From contig JAMXJH010000001.1 in the NCBI GenBank assembly GCA_026131555.1, forward strand, positions 1 to 64,000: a stretch of DNA of 64,000 nt. The letters are read 5' to 3'. Of the stretch, positions 17,690-28,053 are shown piece after piece (position 1 is the stretch's first letter; each line of letters begins with the position of its first letter). A program made the position numbers and the translations under genes. This DNA is from Aerococcaceae bacterium NML190073. GTDB lineage: Bacteria > Bacillota > Bacilli > Lactobacillales > Aerococcaceae. The notes beneath the pieces are model-generated. The model searched no databases. It had not been told where the DNA came from and saw nothing but the letters and a program-made list of their open reading frames with translations.

Positions 17690-18298
17690 ATGACGATTCG
17701 CACCATTCTTATTGATGATGATTGTTTAGTAGTTCAGGCGTTAGAAACAATTATCAGTAGTAAACCCGGTTTAGCTGTCGTGGCTACCGGAAACGACGGC
17801 AACGAAGTGGTCACTCTCTACGCAACGCACCGACCTGATATTGTTCTAATGGATATTCGCATGGCTCAATTATCCGGTTTGGACGCCGCTCGGCAAATTC
17901 TTGAACATTTCCCACTAGCGCGTATCTTATTCATTACCACCTTCCAAGACGATGAATATATTGCTAAAGCCCTCGCTCTCGGTTGTCACGGCTATATCCT
18001 CAAACAGAATATTAAAGGGATTCTTCCGGCAATTGAAGCGGTTATGAACGGTCAATTGGTCTTCGATTCGAATATCGTCAGTCGTTTCCAATCGCAATCT
18101 CCTCCTAAGAATATTGCGCATTTATCGCAACGCGAAAATGAATTACTGCATCTTGTAGCCGAAGGGTTGAATAACAAAGAGATAGCCGAAACACTCTTTT
18201 TGAGCGAAGGCACGGTTCGTAATTACTTATCGCAACTATTAGAAAAACTGGATTTGCGCGATCGAACGCAATTAGCCATTTATTACTATAAACAATAA
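17690..18298 (+). CDS. Response regulator, NarL/LuxR family
   Basis: The 202-residue protein has a receiver domain with acidic pocket D10-D11, phosphoacceptor D55 in IVLMDIRM and a conserved lysine near 105. The C-terminal LuxR helix-turn-helix contains LSQRENELLHLVAEG and NKEIAETLFLSEGTVRNYLSQLLEKL. It is the cognate partner of the preceding kinase. The 162-base gap between the kinase gene and the exporter ATPase gene is the obvious place for its binding site, though I see no clear palindrome there. Confidence 0.92.
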   Translation: MTIRTILIDDDCLVVQALETIISSKPGLAVVATGNDGNEVVTLYATHRPDIVLMDIRMAQLSGLDAARQILEHFPLARILFITTFQDDEYIAKALALGCHGYILKQNIKGILPAIEAVMNGQLVFDSNIVSRFQSQSPPKNIAHLSQRENELLHLVAEGLNNKEIAETLFLSEGTVRNYLSQLLEKLDLRDRTQLAIYYYKQ

Positions 18299-18301
18299 AG
18301 A

Positions 18302-18337
18302 AAGAGGTTGAGCCGGTACATACCGATTCAACCTCTT
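18302..18337. terminator. Terminator-like stem between the response regulator and ridA
   Basis: AAGAGGTTGA (18302-18311) pairs with TCAACCTCTT (18328-18337), with an inner CGGTA/TACCG stem. The genes on both sides converge on it. The T tract is short. Confidence 0.6.
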
Positions 18338-18344
18338 CTATGCT

Positions 18345-18725
18345 TTATTTAGCTTCTTTCTCTGCAATTACTTCGATTTCCACACGTGCACCCAATGGCA
18401 ACGCTTGAACCGCAAAGGCACTGCGCGCCGGATACGGTTCACTGAACTGCTCGGCATAAATGCCGTTCACTGTCGCAAAATCATTGATGTCGGCTAACAA
18501 CACTAATACTTTCACCACATTCGCTAAAGTCAAACCTGCTTCAGCTAGTACGTACTCGATATTTTTGAATGCTTGTGCGGTTTGCGCTTCGATGCCGTCC
18601 ACTAATTGCCCTGTCTGGCGATCAATCCCTAATTGTCCTGACAAAAAGATTAAGTTGCCCGTTTCAACCGCTTGTGAGTAAGGACCGACTGCCGCCGGTG
18701 CCAAATTGGATTGTAATACTTTCAT
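18345..18725 (-). CDS. ridA: RidA family enamine/imine deaminase
   Basis: RidA proteins hydrolyse reactive enamine and imine intermediates such as 2-aminoacrylate. The 126-residue length, the N-terminal APAAVGPYSQAVETGNLIF and the C-terminal RSAFAVQALPLGARVEIEVIA, with the catalytic arginine, are diagnostic. AAAGGAG precedes the ATG. It lies downstream of the nucleoside phosphorylase gene on the same strand with a 62-base gap. Confidence 0.93.
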   Translation of the reverse strand: MKVLQSNLAPAAVGPYSQAVETGNLIFLSGQLGIDRQTGQLVDGIEAQTAQAFKNIEYVLAEAGLTLANVVKVLVLLADINDFATVNGIYAEQFSEPYPARSAFAVQALPLGARVEIEVIAEKEAK

Positions 18726-18787
18726 GTTTCTGACTCCTTTATTTGATGTTCAATATGTAGCAGATTTTCTAGTGTCCGTCGACATCA

Positions 18788-20089
18788 TTACCCTTCAATG
18801 ACAGCATAAATGAGTGGTGGTACTTCTGCATGGTCACTGATTGTCACCGCACGTTGTAACTTCGCAATAATATGGTCCACGTCCTGTGTATTGCTATGCA
18901 ACATTACGATTGGGTCGCCTTTTTTGACCTGGTCGCCAACTTTGGCTAAAAGGACAAGTCCGACTGCCGGATCGATGACATCTTCCTTCTTCTCACGTCC
19001 TGCGCCTAACATCATTGCCGCCACGCCTACTTCGTCCGCAATCCAGTGACTGATTACACCGTCAGCTTCGGCAAGTACAGGAATTTGATATGCTGCTTGC
19101 GGCAGGCGTTCCGGTTGTTCGATGATTGTCGCATCTCCACCTTGGTTGACTAAGAAATCACGGAAGTAGTTCAGCGCTTCGCCGTTTGCAATTTGTTCAC
19201 GAAGTTTCGCTTTTCCTTCTTCAAGCGTGGTCACATTGCCCGCTGCCATTAACATTTGCGCCCCTAATACTAAACATAACTCCGTTAAGTCTTCCGGTCC
19301 TTGACCTTTCAATGTATCGATTGCTTCTCTAACTTCCAACGCATTGCCGACAGCGTAACCGAGCGGTTGGCTCATATCGGAAATAACCGCCAACGTTTTG
19401 CGTCCAACTTGCGAGCCGATTTTGACCATGGCACGCGCGAGTTCGGATGCTTCTTCAACTGTCTTCATAAATGCACCGTCACCGGTCTTCACATCTAGAA
19501 CAATGGCGTCTGCGCCCGCTGCAATCTTCTTACTCATGATAGAGCTGGCAATCAGCGGAATGGAGCGAACAGTTCCTGTCACATCACGTAAGGCGTATAA
19601 TTTCTTATCAGCAGGCGTTAAGTTCCCTGTCTGTCCGATGACCGCGATTTTGTGCGTATTTACCGCATCGGTAAATTGTTGCGGTGTCAATTCGATGGAA
19701 AAACCGTCAATCGCTTCTAACTTGTCGAGCGTGCCTCCTGTGTGACCAAGTCCGCGTCCGCTCATTTTGGCAACGGGAACGCCACAGCTGGCAACGAGCG
19801 GCGCTAATACCAATGTCGTTGTATCGCCGACTCCACCTGTCGAATGCTTATCCACTTTGACGCCATCAATATCGGATAAATCAATTTGGTCGCCACTTTC
19901 GACCATTGCCATGGTCAAATGACTCGCTTCTTCTTCCGTCATATCATTGAAATAAATCGCCATTGCCAAAGCGCTCATCTGATAATCCGGAATAGTGTCA
20001 TTCGTGAATCCTTCGACGACGAAACGGATTTCTTCCGGTGTCAAGGTGCCTTTCGCTTGCTTTTTCTCAATAATATCAATCATTCTCAT
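18788..20089 (-). CDS. pdp: Pyrimidine-nucleoside phosphorylase
   Basis: The enzyme cleaves uridine and thymidine with phosphate for salvage. The family signature [16 protein letters not shown] is present, as is [13 protein letters not shown] for phosphate binding; 433 residues is the normal size. The first ATG has GAGG at 9 bases, so the start at MRMIDII is kept. It follows rpiA closely: ribose phosphate released by nucleoside breakdown would be handled by RpiA, so the cluster looks like nucleoside catabolism. Confidence 0.94.
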   Translation of the reverse strand: MRMIDIIEKKQAKGTLTPEEIRFVVEGFTNDTIPDYQMSALAMAIYFNDMTEEEASHLTMAMVESGDQIDLSDIDGVKVDKHSTGGVGDTTTLVLAPLVASCGVPVAKMSGRGLGHTGGTLDKLEAIDGFSIELTPQQFTDAVNTHKIAVIGQTGNLTPADKKLYALRDVTGTVRSIPLIASSIMSKKIAAGADAIVLDVKTGDGAFMKTVEEASELARAMVKIGSQVGRKTLAVISDMSQPLGYAVGNALEVREAIDTLKGQGPEDLTELCLVLGAQMLMAAGNVTTLEEGKAKLREQIANGEALNYFRDFLVNQGGDATIIEQPERLPQAAYQIPVLAEADGVISHWIADEVGVAAMMLGAGREKKEDVIDPAVGLVLLAKVGDQVKKGDPIVMLHSNTQDVDHIIAKLQRAVTISDHAEVPPLIYAVIEG

Positions 20090-20109
20090 GTTTGTTGTCC
20101 TCTCTGTTC

Positions 20110-20790
20110 TTAACGTTCGTAACGTTTAATAGTGCCGTCTGCTTGCCCTACCAAAATAATATGTGGGTGATTCAAGAAAAGTCCGTGCTCAACAACGCCG
20201 ACGGTATTATTCAATTCATGCGCCAATTGAGCCGGATTGATGATTTCTTTCAAATGCAAGTCAATGATGTAATTACCTGAATCCGTCACAAAAAGCGAAT
20301 CTTGATTTTTTTTGCGGAAAGTCGGATTGAAACCTGCTTGTCCCAATGTGCGGAACAGCTTCCAGCTGCCGAAAGGAATGACTTCAACCGGCAACGGGAA
20401 AGCACCTAGCGTGTCGACCACTTTGTCTTCTCCGACAATCCAAATACGCTTATTGCTGCTTTGTGCCACGATTTTCTCATGCAAAAGCGCGCCTCCGCCG
20501 CCTTTAATCCCATTGAAAGTCGGTGTGCATTCATCCGCACCGTCGACCAACACGTCAATTTGTGCCACTTCATCTAAAGTTTTCAATGGAATCTTAAGCA
20601 TGCGGGCTTGTTCTTCCGTGCGCTTGGAGGTTGGAATTCCGACAATATGCGACAATTCCCCGGATTGAACACGGCGTCCAATCTCATCGACAAACCAGAA
20701 AGCTGTCGAACCGGTTCCTAAACCGACAACCATGCCATCTTCTACATATTGCGCTGCTGCTCTTCCTACTTGCTCTTTAATATCTGTCAC
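20110..20790 (-). CDS. rpiA: Ribose-5-phosphate isomerase A
   Basis: RpiA interconverts ribose 5-phosphate and ribulose 5-phosphate. The GLGTGSTA loop, DGADE segment and [11 protein letters not shown] loop are all present in 226 residues. The start codon is GTG, overlapping the TGA of the preceding flavodoxin gene, with AAGGAGG nine bases upstream. Translation is probably coupled to that gene. Confidence 0.95.
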   Translation of the reverse strand: MTDIKEQVGRAAAQYVEDGMVVGLGTGSTAFWFVDEIGRRVQSGELSHIVGIPTSKRTEEQARMLKIPLKTLDEVAQIDVLVDGADECTPTFNGIKGGGGALLHEKIVAQSSNKRIWIVGEDKVVDTLGAFPLPVEVIPFGSWKLFRTLGQAGFNPTFRKKNQDSLFVTDSGNYIIDLHLKEIINPAQLAHELNNTVGVVEHGLFLNHPHIILVGQADGTIKRYER

Positions 20791-21356
20791 TTTCCATGTC
20801 CTCCTTGGTCAAATTGACTTGTCTCATAACCTTGCACCCACTTGATGAGCGGCATCACCATCGCAATATCTTTCTCATCGATCGTCGTACCGAAACGCGC
20901 CAGTAATTCGTGCTCTGCTTTGCCTAACGGCACGGCATCCAACGACTCAATTTGCTCTTTTTGTCCTTTCGAAAAAATCCGATCCGTCAATAGCAAGCGC
21001 TTGTATACAATCGCCCCACGCAAATGAAAAATCGGCACCCCTTCAATCAAATCATCAGCGAAATTCTGTTCCAATACTTCCTTGAAGTTCGTCAAGTTTG
21101 GATTGAACAAGCCGACTGTATAAATAATCCACTGCTTATCGGGGTAACGTTTCAGCCATTCTTGACATTGGTCGGCACCACACATTTCACCACCTAACAA
21201 ACAAGAACCAAAGATAATAACCTCGGCAGACGCCAGCAATTCGTCATCTACATCTTCACTCGCTATGACAGGGCATTTCAATAGATTACCGATGTATTCC
21301 GCATATTTGCCGGTTGAACCATATTTCGTCGTATATACCACTACGCATTTCATCAT
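20787..21356 (-). CDS. Flavodoxin-domain protein
   Basis: The protein has 189 residues from the ATG pair at 21356, which GAGGAGG supports; an earlier frame start at 21395 lacks a site. The N-terminal VVVYTTKYGSTGKYAEYI matches an FMN phosphate-binding loop of flavodoxins. The fold resembles HemG-type protoporphyrinogen oxidases and other flavodoxin_5 proteins. The C-terminal part is not diagnostic, so the partner and reaction are unknown. It shares an operon with rpiA and the nucleoside phosphorylase. Confidence 0.75.
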   Translation of the reverse strand: MMKCVVVYTTKYGSTGKYAEYIGNLLKCPVIASEDVDDELLASAEVIIFGSCLLGGEMCGADQCQEWLKRYPDKQWIIYTVGLFNPNLTNFKEVLEQNFADDLIEGVPIFHLRGAIVYKRLLLTDRIFSKGQKEQIESLDAVPLGKAEHELLARFGTTIDEKDIAMVMPLIKWVQGYETSQFDQGGHGK

Positions 21357-21483
21357 CTTGCTTCCTCCTCTATTAGTATTGGTATTCACGAACAATATTA
21401 TATCCTATTTTAACATATCGTATGCTATTTTTGCTCGGATTTTTTTGGTATAATTTGAATTAGTACAGTAAGGAGGCTGAATT

Positions 21484-22152
21484 ATGGCACAATTATTACA
21501 ATTAACTTGTCCTGTTTGCGAAGCAAAAAAAGCATTCAACTATATCAATCATCTCAACGCTAAGAAAGATTCCGACCTTAAACAGCAATTATTATCCGGA
21601 GAACTATTCCGCTTCGAATGCGATGAATGCGGTGCAAAACGCCAATTGGATATGCAATTCTTATACCATGACCCCGCTCAAAAAGTGATGATTTTCCTTC
21701 TGCCGGAATATCGTCGCGACAGCGAGGAAGTTGCGAACATTCTGGAAGAGGTCATGAAGGCGCAGACTTTCTCGCTCGCTGATTATCGCTTGCGAATTGC
21801 ATTGCACGGCACAGACTTAGTGGAGAAGGTGCATATTTTTGACAGTGGTTATGACGACCGTGAAATTGAAATTGTTAAATTATTGACAGACGGACTTTTC
21901 GCACAAGAGAAACCAAACACTCCGGTTAAAGCACGCTACTTCTACCTACATCAGAATGAACCGAAGATTCTCTACATTACAGATAGCGAACAAATTCTCG
22001 TGGACTTCCATACAAAGTTACTCGAATTCGCCAGAACGAAGTTTAATAAACCGCTCAACCAATCTCATCTCGGCGAATTCACTTTAATCAATCACCGCTA
22101 CGCCATGAACGTTTTAGAGAAAAAAGACGGCAACTCTGAACCTTGTGAATAG
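21484..22152 (+). CDS. CpXC-domain zinc-ribbon protein
   Basis: The N-terminus carries two CxxC pairs, C9/C12 (TCPVC) and C46/C49 (ECDEC), separated by a short helical stretch, as in the CpXC family. The remaining 150 residues are acidic and mixed alpha/beta, without recognisable catalytic motifs. TAAGGAGG lies upstream of the ATG. Members are widespread in Firmicutes and of unknown function. It is divergent from the flavodoxin gene and followed by an exported protein under its own promoter. Confidence 0.75.
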   Translation: MAQLLQLTCPVCEAKKAFNYINHLNAKKDSDLKQQLLSGELFRFECDECGAKRQLDMQFLYHDPAQKVMIFLLPEYRRDSEEVANILEEVMKAQTFSLADYRLRIALHGTDLVEKVHIFDSGYDDREIEIVKLLTDGLFAQEKPNTPVKARYFYLHQNEPKILYITDSEQILVDFHTKLLEFARTKFNKPLNQSHLGEFTLINHRYAMNVLEKKDGNSEPCE

Positions 22153-22181
22153 TTGCGCAAAAATCACAAGTAAGCTATAAT
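22153..22181 (+). promoter_or_regulatory. Sigma-A type promoter of the exported coiled-coil protein
   Basis: TTGCGC (22153-22158) and TATAAT (22176-22181) are separated by 17 bp, 33 bases before the ATG. Confidence 0.75.
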
Positions 22182-22213
22182 AAAGACATCAAAATTAAGA
22201 AGGAGTTGTTTTT

Positions 22214-22876
22214 ATGAGAAAAGCACTATTATTGATGTCCAGCTTATTAGCATTCGCACCGACAACAGTGGTATTGGCAGAGCAAACAAATGAAGAAAAA
22301 CTCACTGAACTTAAGCAACAAATCGAATCACTACAAGCAGAATATGACAAATTAGCCGGCGAAACCGGCACGCCTCAAGAAGGAGCCGGCGACAATAAAG
22401 ATTGGGGTAAGCGATCCAATCCTGTTCCATTGGGCAAATCTGTTGAAATTTCTGAATCTGTCTACAGCGGTGACAAAAAATTTACCGCTAAATATATGTT
22501 AGGCGCTACGGCAGTGATTCGTGGCGACGAAGCTCAGAAAATTGTGAAAGAACACAACGAATTCAATAACGAAGCGCCGGAAGGCTTCGAATGGATTGTG
22601 ATTGATATGAAACTTGAATATTTAGAAGGCGATGACGACGAGCCGTTCCACACACCGTCTTACTTCAAAGTGTTCGACTCTAAAGGGAAAGAAGTGAAAA
22701 CCGTTGAATACGCCTCTCTCAAAGATGATGCCGAATTCCAATACGTTGAAATCTTCCCCGGCACTACACATGAAGGTAAGCTAGCACTAGTTGTACCGAA
22801 AGACGATGACTGCCTGCTTGTGTATGACACATTCGATCAAAAAATCTTCTTCTCTGTTAAAGAGGCAACACCTTAA
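22214..22876 (+). CDS. Exported protein with DUF4352-like domain
   Basis: The protein has 220 residues: a signal peptide (about 1-22, ending VVLAEQ) without a lipobox cysteine, a short coiled coil rich in Glu, Lys and Leu (23-50), then a beta-rich domain. The domain contains FEWIVIDMKLEYLEG and ends in KIFFSV. That pattern resembles DUF4352 or immunoglobulin-like accessory domains of Gram-positive exported proteins. AGAAGGAG precedes the ATG. It is monocistronic, between its own promoter and a strong terminator. Function unknown. Confidence 0.6.
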   Translation: MRKALLLMSSLLAFAPTTVVLAEQTNEEKLTELKQQIESLQAEYDKLAGETGTPQEGAGDNKDWGKRSNPVPLGKSVEISESVYSGDKKFTAKYMLGATAVIRGDEAQKIVKEHNEFNNEAPEGFEWIVIDMKLEYLEGDDDEPFHTPSYFKVFDSKGKEVKTVEYASLKDDAEFQYVEIFPGTTHEGKLALVVPKDDDCLLVYDTFDQKIFFSVKEATP

Positions 22877-22884
22877 CACATTAT

Positions 22885-22914
22885 AAAGTCGGGAACTTGA
22901 TTCCCGACTTTTTT
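22885..22914 (+). terminator. Rho-independent terminator
   Basis: AAAGTCGGGAA (22885-22895) and TTCCCGACTTT (22901-22911) form an 11-bp stem with a 5-base loop, followed by TTT. Confidence 0.9.
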
Positions 22915-22936
22915 GTGCATATATTTACAACACGAA

Positions 22937-22978
22937 AACTCTATCCTTTATAGCTGATTTGCTATAAAAGATAGAGTT
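22937..22978 (-). terminator. Terminator of rho
   Basis: An 18-bp stem with one mismatch (22937-22954 with 22961-22978) is followed on the minus strand by TTTT. The outer arms, AACTCTATC and GATAGAGTT, nearly repeat those of the terminator at 12716-12805. Confidence 0.7.
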
Positions 22979-22982
22979 AATT

Positions 22983-24248
22983 TCAACGTTGTACTAATTT
23001 CTCCAACTGTGCAAAAAACGCCTCATTATCTTGCGTTTGGCGCAACAATTGCGATAACTGGTCTGTGTACTCCAAAGTGTTGCCTTGCATCATTTTGCGA
23101 AGTTTCCAAATGGCGTCCAATTCCGATTCAGATAGCAACAATTCTTCCTTACGCGTACCGGAACGCTGAATATCAATCGCCGGAAAAATTCGTCGTTCAG
23201 CTAACTGACGTGACAAATGCAACTCCAAATTACCCGTTCCTTTGAATTCCTCGTAAATGATGTCATCCATACGGCTACCTGTATCAACCAAGGCGGTTGC
23301 TAGAATTGTCAAGGAGCCACCACCTTCAATATTACGTGCCGCACCGAAAAAGCGCTTCGGCATATAGAATGCCGCCGGGTCGAAACCACCGCTCAACGTA
23401 CGTCCACTCGGCTTAGAAACCAAATTATACGCGCGCGCCAAACGTGTGATACTATCTAACAAAATCACGACATCGCGTCCATCTTCGACAAGACGCATCG
23501 CCCGATCCAACACGAGTTCAGCAATGCGGACATGATTCTCCGGCTGTTGGTCGAATGTTGAATACACAACATCGCCTTGTACACTGCGTTCAATGTCCGT
23601 CACTTCTTCGGGACGCTCGTCAATCAACAGAACAATTAGTTCCGCTTCCGGATAATTGTGCGTAATGCCGTTGGCAATCTCCTTCAAGATGCTTGTTTTA
23701 CCGGCTTTAGGCGGAGAAACGATTAAACCACGTTGTCCGAAACCGATTGGCGCTACAACATCAATCATTCGATTGGAGATAACGTCCTGCTTGTATTCTA
23801 ATTTCAGTTGCTTATTAGGATATAGTGGCGTCAAACTCGGGAAATGTGCGCGTTCTTTCGCATCTTCGGGGTTCTTGCCATTGACGGTCGAGATTTGCAT
23901 CAATCCGCCGTAACGTTCATTGAGCTTGGCAGGACGAGCCGGTCCGGCTACCTTATCACCATTCCGCAGATCGAAACGACGCATTTGCGCATGGGCGATA
24001 TACACATCTTCCTTACTCGGCGAATAGTTAATCGGGCGCAATATCCCGAATTCCCCACTCGGTACAATATCCAAGACGCCCTCCACAATGAAGAAACCTT
24101 GCTTCTCCTCTTGCGTACGGGCAATAACCATTGCCAGTTCCTTCTTGCTCATTTGACTAAAGTCCGGAATGTCCAATTCGCGAGCGTAGGCATACAATTC
24201 CTTTACTTCCTTGTTCAACAATGTGTTTAATGCGAACGCATCCGCCAT
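22983..24248 (-). CDS. rho: Transcription termination factor Rho
   Basis: Rho is a hexameric RNA-dependent helicase that releases transcripts. The N-terminal helix-extended-helix (about 1-50), the OB-fold RNA-binding domain (55-125), the Walker A PPKAGKTS and the Walker [17 protein letters not shown] are present in 421 residues. The gene sits directly downstream of murA on the same strand, an order common in Firmicutes. Its presence helps place the organism outside Streptococcus. Confidence 0.96.
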   Translation of the reverse strand: MADAFALNTLLNKEVKELYAYARELDIPDFSQMSKKELAMVIARTQEEKQGFFIVEGVLDIVPSGEFGILRPINYSPSKEDVYIAHAQMRRFDLRNGDKVAGPARPAKLNERYGGLMQISTVNGKNPEDAKERAHFPSLTPLYPNKQLKLEYKQDVISNRMIDVVAPIGFGQRGLIVSPPKAGKTSILKEIANGITHNYPEAELIVLLIDERPEEVTDIERSVQGDVVYSTFDQQPENHVRIAELVLDRAMRLVEDGRDVVILLDSITRLARAYNLVSKPSGRTLSGGFDPAAFYMPKRFFGAARNIEGGGSLTILATALVDTGSRMDDIIYEEFKGTGNLELHLSRQLAERRIFPAIDIQRSGTRKEELLLSESELDAIWKLRKMMQGNTLEYTDQLSQLLRQTQDNEAFFAQLEKLVQR

Positions 24249-24275
24249 TGTCCTTCCCCCTTTTTTGTCTGCAAA

Positions 24276-25535
24276 CTAAGCTTCAACCATCTCGATGTCC
24301 GCACCTAAATGACGTAATTTCTCCACGATATTTGAGTATCCGCGCAAAATATTGCCGACTCCGGTAATGACTGTTTCGCCTTCCGCAATCAAACCTGCAA
24401 CCACCAAGCAAGCACCCGCACGCAAGTCGCTCGCTTCAACAGGTGCGCCTACTAATTTGGAAGGTCCGTCAATGCGAATAATATCGCCTGCAACCGTAAT
24501 ATTAGCACCCATTCGGTTCAATTCAGGAATATGCTTGACACGTTGCGGATAGATTGTATCCGTAATCGTCCCTGTCCCTTTCGCAAGTACCATTAAAGCT
24601 GTTGTCGGTTGTTGCAAATCCGTTGCAAAGCCCGGATACGGTTGCGTCTTAATATCCACCAACTTCAATTCATGCGATGGATGAACGTAAATACTATCTT
24701 CGCCCACTTCCAACTGTACGCCCATTTCTACTAATTTAGAAATATAGCTTTCAATATGCTCAAAAATCACATTATTCACGCGGATTCCGTCACCCATTGC
24801 CGCTGCAATGGTAATGTAAGTTCCCGCTTCAATACGGTCCGGGATAATAGTGTGCGTACAACCATGCAGGCGTTCAACACCATCAATTCTAATTTCGTTT
24901 GTACCCGCACCACGAATTTTGGCGCCCATTTTGTTCAAGAGGTTCACGACGTCGATAATTTCCGGTTCGCGTGCAGCATTCTCAATCAACGTACGCCCTT
25001 CTGCTTTCACTGCTGCCAGAATGGCATTGATTGTTGCACCGACAGATACAACGTCCATGTAGATACGTGTGCCTTTCAATTTCTTACCTTGTGTGGCTAA
25101 AGTTACCGCTCCGAATTCTTCAACCACTTCTGCACCTAAGGCTTTGAATGCTTTCAAATGCTGGTCAATTGGGCGTGGTCCTAAGAAACATCCGCCCGGC
25201 AAGCCGATAACGCCTTCTCCGAATTTAGTAAGCGTTGACCCCATGAAATAATACGACGCACGCAAACTTTGAATTTTGCCGGTTGGCATCGGAATTGAGC
25301 GAATATCTGTCGGGTCAATCCGCAACACATTATTCTCGAAGTGCGTCTTCACGTTAAAGTCATTCAGAATATCAATGAGTGAGTAAACATCTTGAATATC
25401 CGGCACACCTTCCAACACTACTTCCGAATCAGCAAGAATTGCTGCCGGAATCAATGCAACTGTACTGTTCTTCGCGCCGTTAATTGTAATTTCGCCTGAT
25501 AAACGCTTGCCACCGCGTATAATCAATTTCTTCAT
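24276..25535 (-). CDS. murA: UDP-N-acetylglucosamine 1-carboxyvinyltransferase
   Basis: MurA transfers enolpyruvate to UDP-GlcNAc, the first committed step of peptidoglycan synthesis. Active-site cysteine 116 lies in [13 protein letters not shown], and the N-terminal [15 protein letters not shown] loop is typical. Two ATGs (25541 and 25535) lie 4 and 10 bases after AAGGAG; I favour the second because MKK starts are usual. The catalytic cysteine predicts normal fosfomycin sensitivity (inference). Confidence 0.95.
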   Translation of the reverse strand: MKKLIIRGGKRLSGEITINGAKNSTVALIPAAILADSEVVLEGVPDIQDVYSLIDILNDFNVKTHFENNVLRIDPTDIRSIPMPTGKIQSLRASYYFMGSTLTKFGEGVIGLPGGCFLGPRPIDQHLKAFKALGAEVVEEFGAVTLATQGKKLKGTRIYMDVVSVGATINAILAAVKAEGRTLIENAAREPEIIDVVNLLNKMGAKIRGAGTNEIRIDGVERLHGCTHTIIPDRIEAGTYITIAAAMGDGIRVNNVIFEHIESYISKLVEMGVQLEVGEDSIYVHPSHELKLVDIKTQPYPGFATDLQQPTTALMVLAKGTGTITDTIYPQRVKHIPELNRMGANITVAGDIIRIDGPSKLVGAPVEASDLRAGACLVVAGLIAEGETVITGVGNILRGYSNIVEKLRHLGADIEMVEA

Positions 25536-25773
25536 TATCATTAATCTCCTTAGTTATCCATTTCAATTCATTGTTCATTTAAGTCGTTTTCTAGTCAATA
25601 AAAGACACTGCGCGCTGCCGCACAGTTGCCTGTTCAATATTCGACTGCCTTTACTCAGCAGTCACATGGTTAAATTCTAACATATTCCCCAGCTTTTTGC
25701 ACTCTTATAGTAGATAAAATTACACTCTTTCTCAGAAAGTTCTCTCGACAACTCATCAAGTATATTTCCCGAC

Positions 25774-25807
25774 AAAAAAATCCCCATTGTTTTGTTAAAC
25801 AATGAGG
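25774..25807 (-). terminator. Terminator of yidD
   Basis: AAACAATGAGG (25797-25807) pairs with CCCCATTGTTT (25782-25792), followed on the minus strand by seven T. The rest of the 285-base murA-yidD gap holds nothing I recognise. Confidence 0.7.
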
Positions 25808-25826
25808 TTTATCTCGATACATTCTA

Positions 25827-26105
25827 TTAGTCGTTTGTCTGCTTATGACAGCAGCTTGCATTCTTCTTAACGGATTGCCGCCTTAATGTGAAATGATCCG
25901 GCACAGGGTCGTCCCCGCCTCTAACATACGGATGGCAACGCCCAATCCGCGCCAAACCCATAATAACGCCCTTGATTGCTCCATGCTTCTCAATCGCTTG
26001 AATCATGTAGCTGGAACAACTCGGGTAATAACGACAACTCGGCGGAAAAAGCGGCGAAATAAAACGCTGATACCCGCGAACGAAACAAATCAGCACCTTT
26101 CTCAT
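25827..26105 (-). CDS. yidD: Membrane protein insertion efficiency factor YidD
   Basis: The short basic protein carries the family signature [19 protein letters not shown] followed by the GxxRxxRCHP-like [11 protein letters not shown]. YidD proteins act near the YidC insertase on the inner face of the membrane. The first ATG (26111) abuts its ribosome site, so I use the ATG at 26105 (92 residues). The C-terminal tail is longer than in many homologues and ends in a Cys-His-rich stretch. Confidence 0.92.
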   Translation of the reverse strand: MRKVLICFVRGYQRFISPLFPPSCRYYPSCSSYMIQAIEKHGAIKGVIMGLARIGRCHPYVRGGDDPVPDHFTLRRQSVKKNASCCHKQTND

Positions 26106-26115
26106 AGTCATCCCC

Positions 26116-26724
26116 TTACCTCACAAAGAATCGCACAATCCATTGAATGGTTTGCGAAGACACAAAGGTAAAGACAAATAACGAAACCGGACGATACAGA
26201 ATGACTAACTTGAAGAACTGTCGGAAAGTCAGATTCGACACCCCGGCAATCATACAGAAGATATCATCCGGGAACAAAGGCGCAACGAACCCAACTTTCA
26301 ACAAGTTGATAAACGCCTTCCCTTCATTCATCTTCCCGATATATTTCTCATATTGCTCGTCAGACACGAACGCCTTGATAAATTCCGGACCGAAACGGCG
26401 CCCCAAATAGAAGTTGATACTCGACCCGACAACCATGCCGATACAATTCAAGACGAAACCGAACCCGGTTCCAAAGACTAAATCCCCGACCACATTATGC
26501 AAACCCATCGGAATAACCGGATAAATCGCTTGGCTAATCTGAATCATCACAAAGATAATCGGACCGAAGATACCTAAACTTTCTAATAATTGATTAAAGC
26601 CTCCACCCGGCTTGAAGTAAGGCGACTTGGCAATCACAACGGACATCACAATTGTGAAGATAATCCCCAAGACAGTCGTTACTTGAATGATTTTACGACG
26701 TCTTTCCACTGCCGCTGAACTCAT
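26116..26724 (-). CDS. TVP38/TMEM64 family membrane protein
   Basis: The 202-residue protein has five or six hydrophobic segments and the SNARE-associated (DedA-like) core, with [13 protein letters not shown] and the [20 protein letters not shown] motif. Related proteins act as lipid flippases or small-molecule transporters in the membrane. AAGGGAG at 8 bases supports the ATG. It ends 10 bases before yidD, so the two form one transcript. Confidence 0.88.
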   Translation of the reverse strand: MSSAAVERRRKIIQVTTVLGIIFTIVMSVVIAKSPYFKPGGGFNQLLESLGIFGPIIFVMIQISQAIYPVIPMGLHNVVGDLVFGTGFGFVLNCIGMVVGSSINFYLGRRFGPEFIKAFVSDEQYEKYIGKMNEGKAFINLLKVGFVAPLFPDDIFCMIAGVSNLTFRQFFKLVILYRPVSLFVFTFVSSQTIQWIVRFFVR

Positions 26725-26909
26725 ACTATTTACTCCCTTAACTTTCTCATATCTCTTATCTATTGTAGCCGATACATTCCGAATTGATATCCTACCTTAG
26801 ACCGACTCTTTCTCATTTCAAAAAAACTTCCCCTTCACTATACTATAACCTACCTTAAATGTCAGTAGATTTATTCAAATAAAAGTTTAAGAACTTCGTA
26901 AAGATTTCC

Positions 26910-26937
26910 TTGCCTTTTCGGTGAGAAGGACTATAAT
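26910..26937 (+). promoter_or_regulatory. Promoter of the M24 peptidase gene
   Basis: TTGCCT (26910-26915) and TATAAT (26932-26937), spacer 16 bp, lie 21 bases before the ATG. Confidence 0.65.
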
Positions 26938-26958
26938 GCGGGGTAAAGGAGTGAAATT

Positions 26959-28053
26959 ATGTACTTAGAACGACTCAATCGATTGACACAACAGATGACG
27001 AAGCATGCGATTGCGAATGTGCTGATTACGGACCCGAGCAGTATTAGCTACTTCTTGCCGTACCACACGCACCCGGGAGAACGCCTCTTCGTTCTCCATG
27101 TTACCCAAGCAGGACCGCACCGCTTATACTTGAATCAACTCTTTCCCGTTGCGGTGCTTCCGCCCGAATTACAAGCATGCGTGGCGATTACGACTTACAA
27201 GGACGGCGAAGCGGTGTTGGAAACGATAAGCCGGCATTTGCTACCGGGCAAGACAGCAATCGACAAATTCTGGTCAAGCCACTTCCTGTTGGACTTGATG
27301 ACGATTCAACCGAGCTTGCAACCCATCAATCATTCACTTGTCGATGACTTGCGTGCGATTAAATCTCCCGAGGAGCAAACACTGATGCGCCAAGCTTCTC
27401 ACTTGAACGACCAAGCCATGCAAGCCTTAATTGACTTAGTGCCTCAGCGTTTGAGCGAACAGCAAATGGTCGATGCCTTGAAGCAAATTTATCAACGGTT
27501 AGGCGCGGACGGCGGCTTCTCATTCGAGCCGATTGTCGCTTACGGTGCTAACGGCGCCGACCCTCATCACGAAACGAGCAATGATGTCGTGCAAGTCGGC
27601 GAAGCAATCGTGCTAGATATCGGCTGCGTACATCAAGGTTATTGTTCCGATATGACACGTACGGTCTTCTACGGAACACCTGACAGCGAATCGCTCCACG
27701 TGTACGACCTTGTCCGCCGCGCTAATGAAGCCGCGATTCAATGTGTACGTCCCGGTGTGACGATTGCCGATATTGACCGCGCCGCTCGCCAAATCATCGA
27801 AGAAGCCGGCTACGGCGACTACTTCACACATCGAACAGGGCATTTCATCGGACGCGAAGTCCACGAAGCCGGCGATGTCAGCAGCTTCAACCAAGCAACT
27901 GCCCAAGTCGGACAAATCTTCTCAATCGAACCCGGCATCTATCTCCCCGGCAGAATCGGTGTCCGCATTGAAGACCTCGTGCTCGTCACTGAAGACGGTT
28001 GCGAAGTCTTGAATCACGTGAGCAAAGCCCCGCTAATGATTGAAGCGGAATGA
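26959..28053 (+). CDS. M24 family Xaa-Pro peptidase
   Basis: The 364-residue protein has an N-terminal creatinase-like domain (about 1-125) and a pita-bread catalytic domain. Metal ligands are visible in VLDIGCVHQGYCSDMTRTV (two Asp), GHFIGREVHE (His), SIEPGIYLPG (Glu) and GVRIEDLVLV (Glu). It removes N-terminal residues before proline, in cytosolic peptide breakdown. GTAAAGGAG precedes the ATG. It is divergent from the TVP38 gene and stands alone. Confidence 0.92.
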   Translation: MYLERLNRLTQQMTKHAIANVLITDPSSISYFLPYHTHPGERLFVLHVTQAGPHRLYLNQLFPVAVLPPELQACVAITTYKDGEAVLETISRHLLPGKTAIDKFWSSHFLLDLMTIQPSLQPINHSLVDDLRAIKSPEEQTLMRQASHLNDQAMQALIDLVPQRLSEQQMVDALKQIYQRLGADGGFSFEPIVAYGANGADPHHETSNDVVQVGEAIVLDIGCVHQGYCSDMTRTVFYGTPDSESLHVYDLVRRANEAAIQCVRPGVTIADIDRAARQIIEEAGYGDYFTHRTGHFIGREVHEAGDVSSFNQATAQVGQIFSIEPGIYLPGRIGVRIEDLVLVTEDGCEVLNHVSKAPLMIEAE

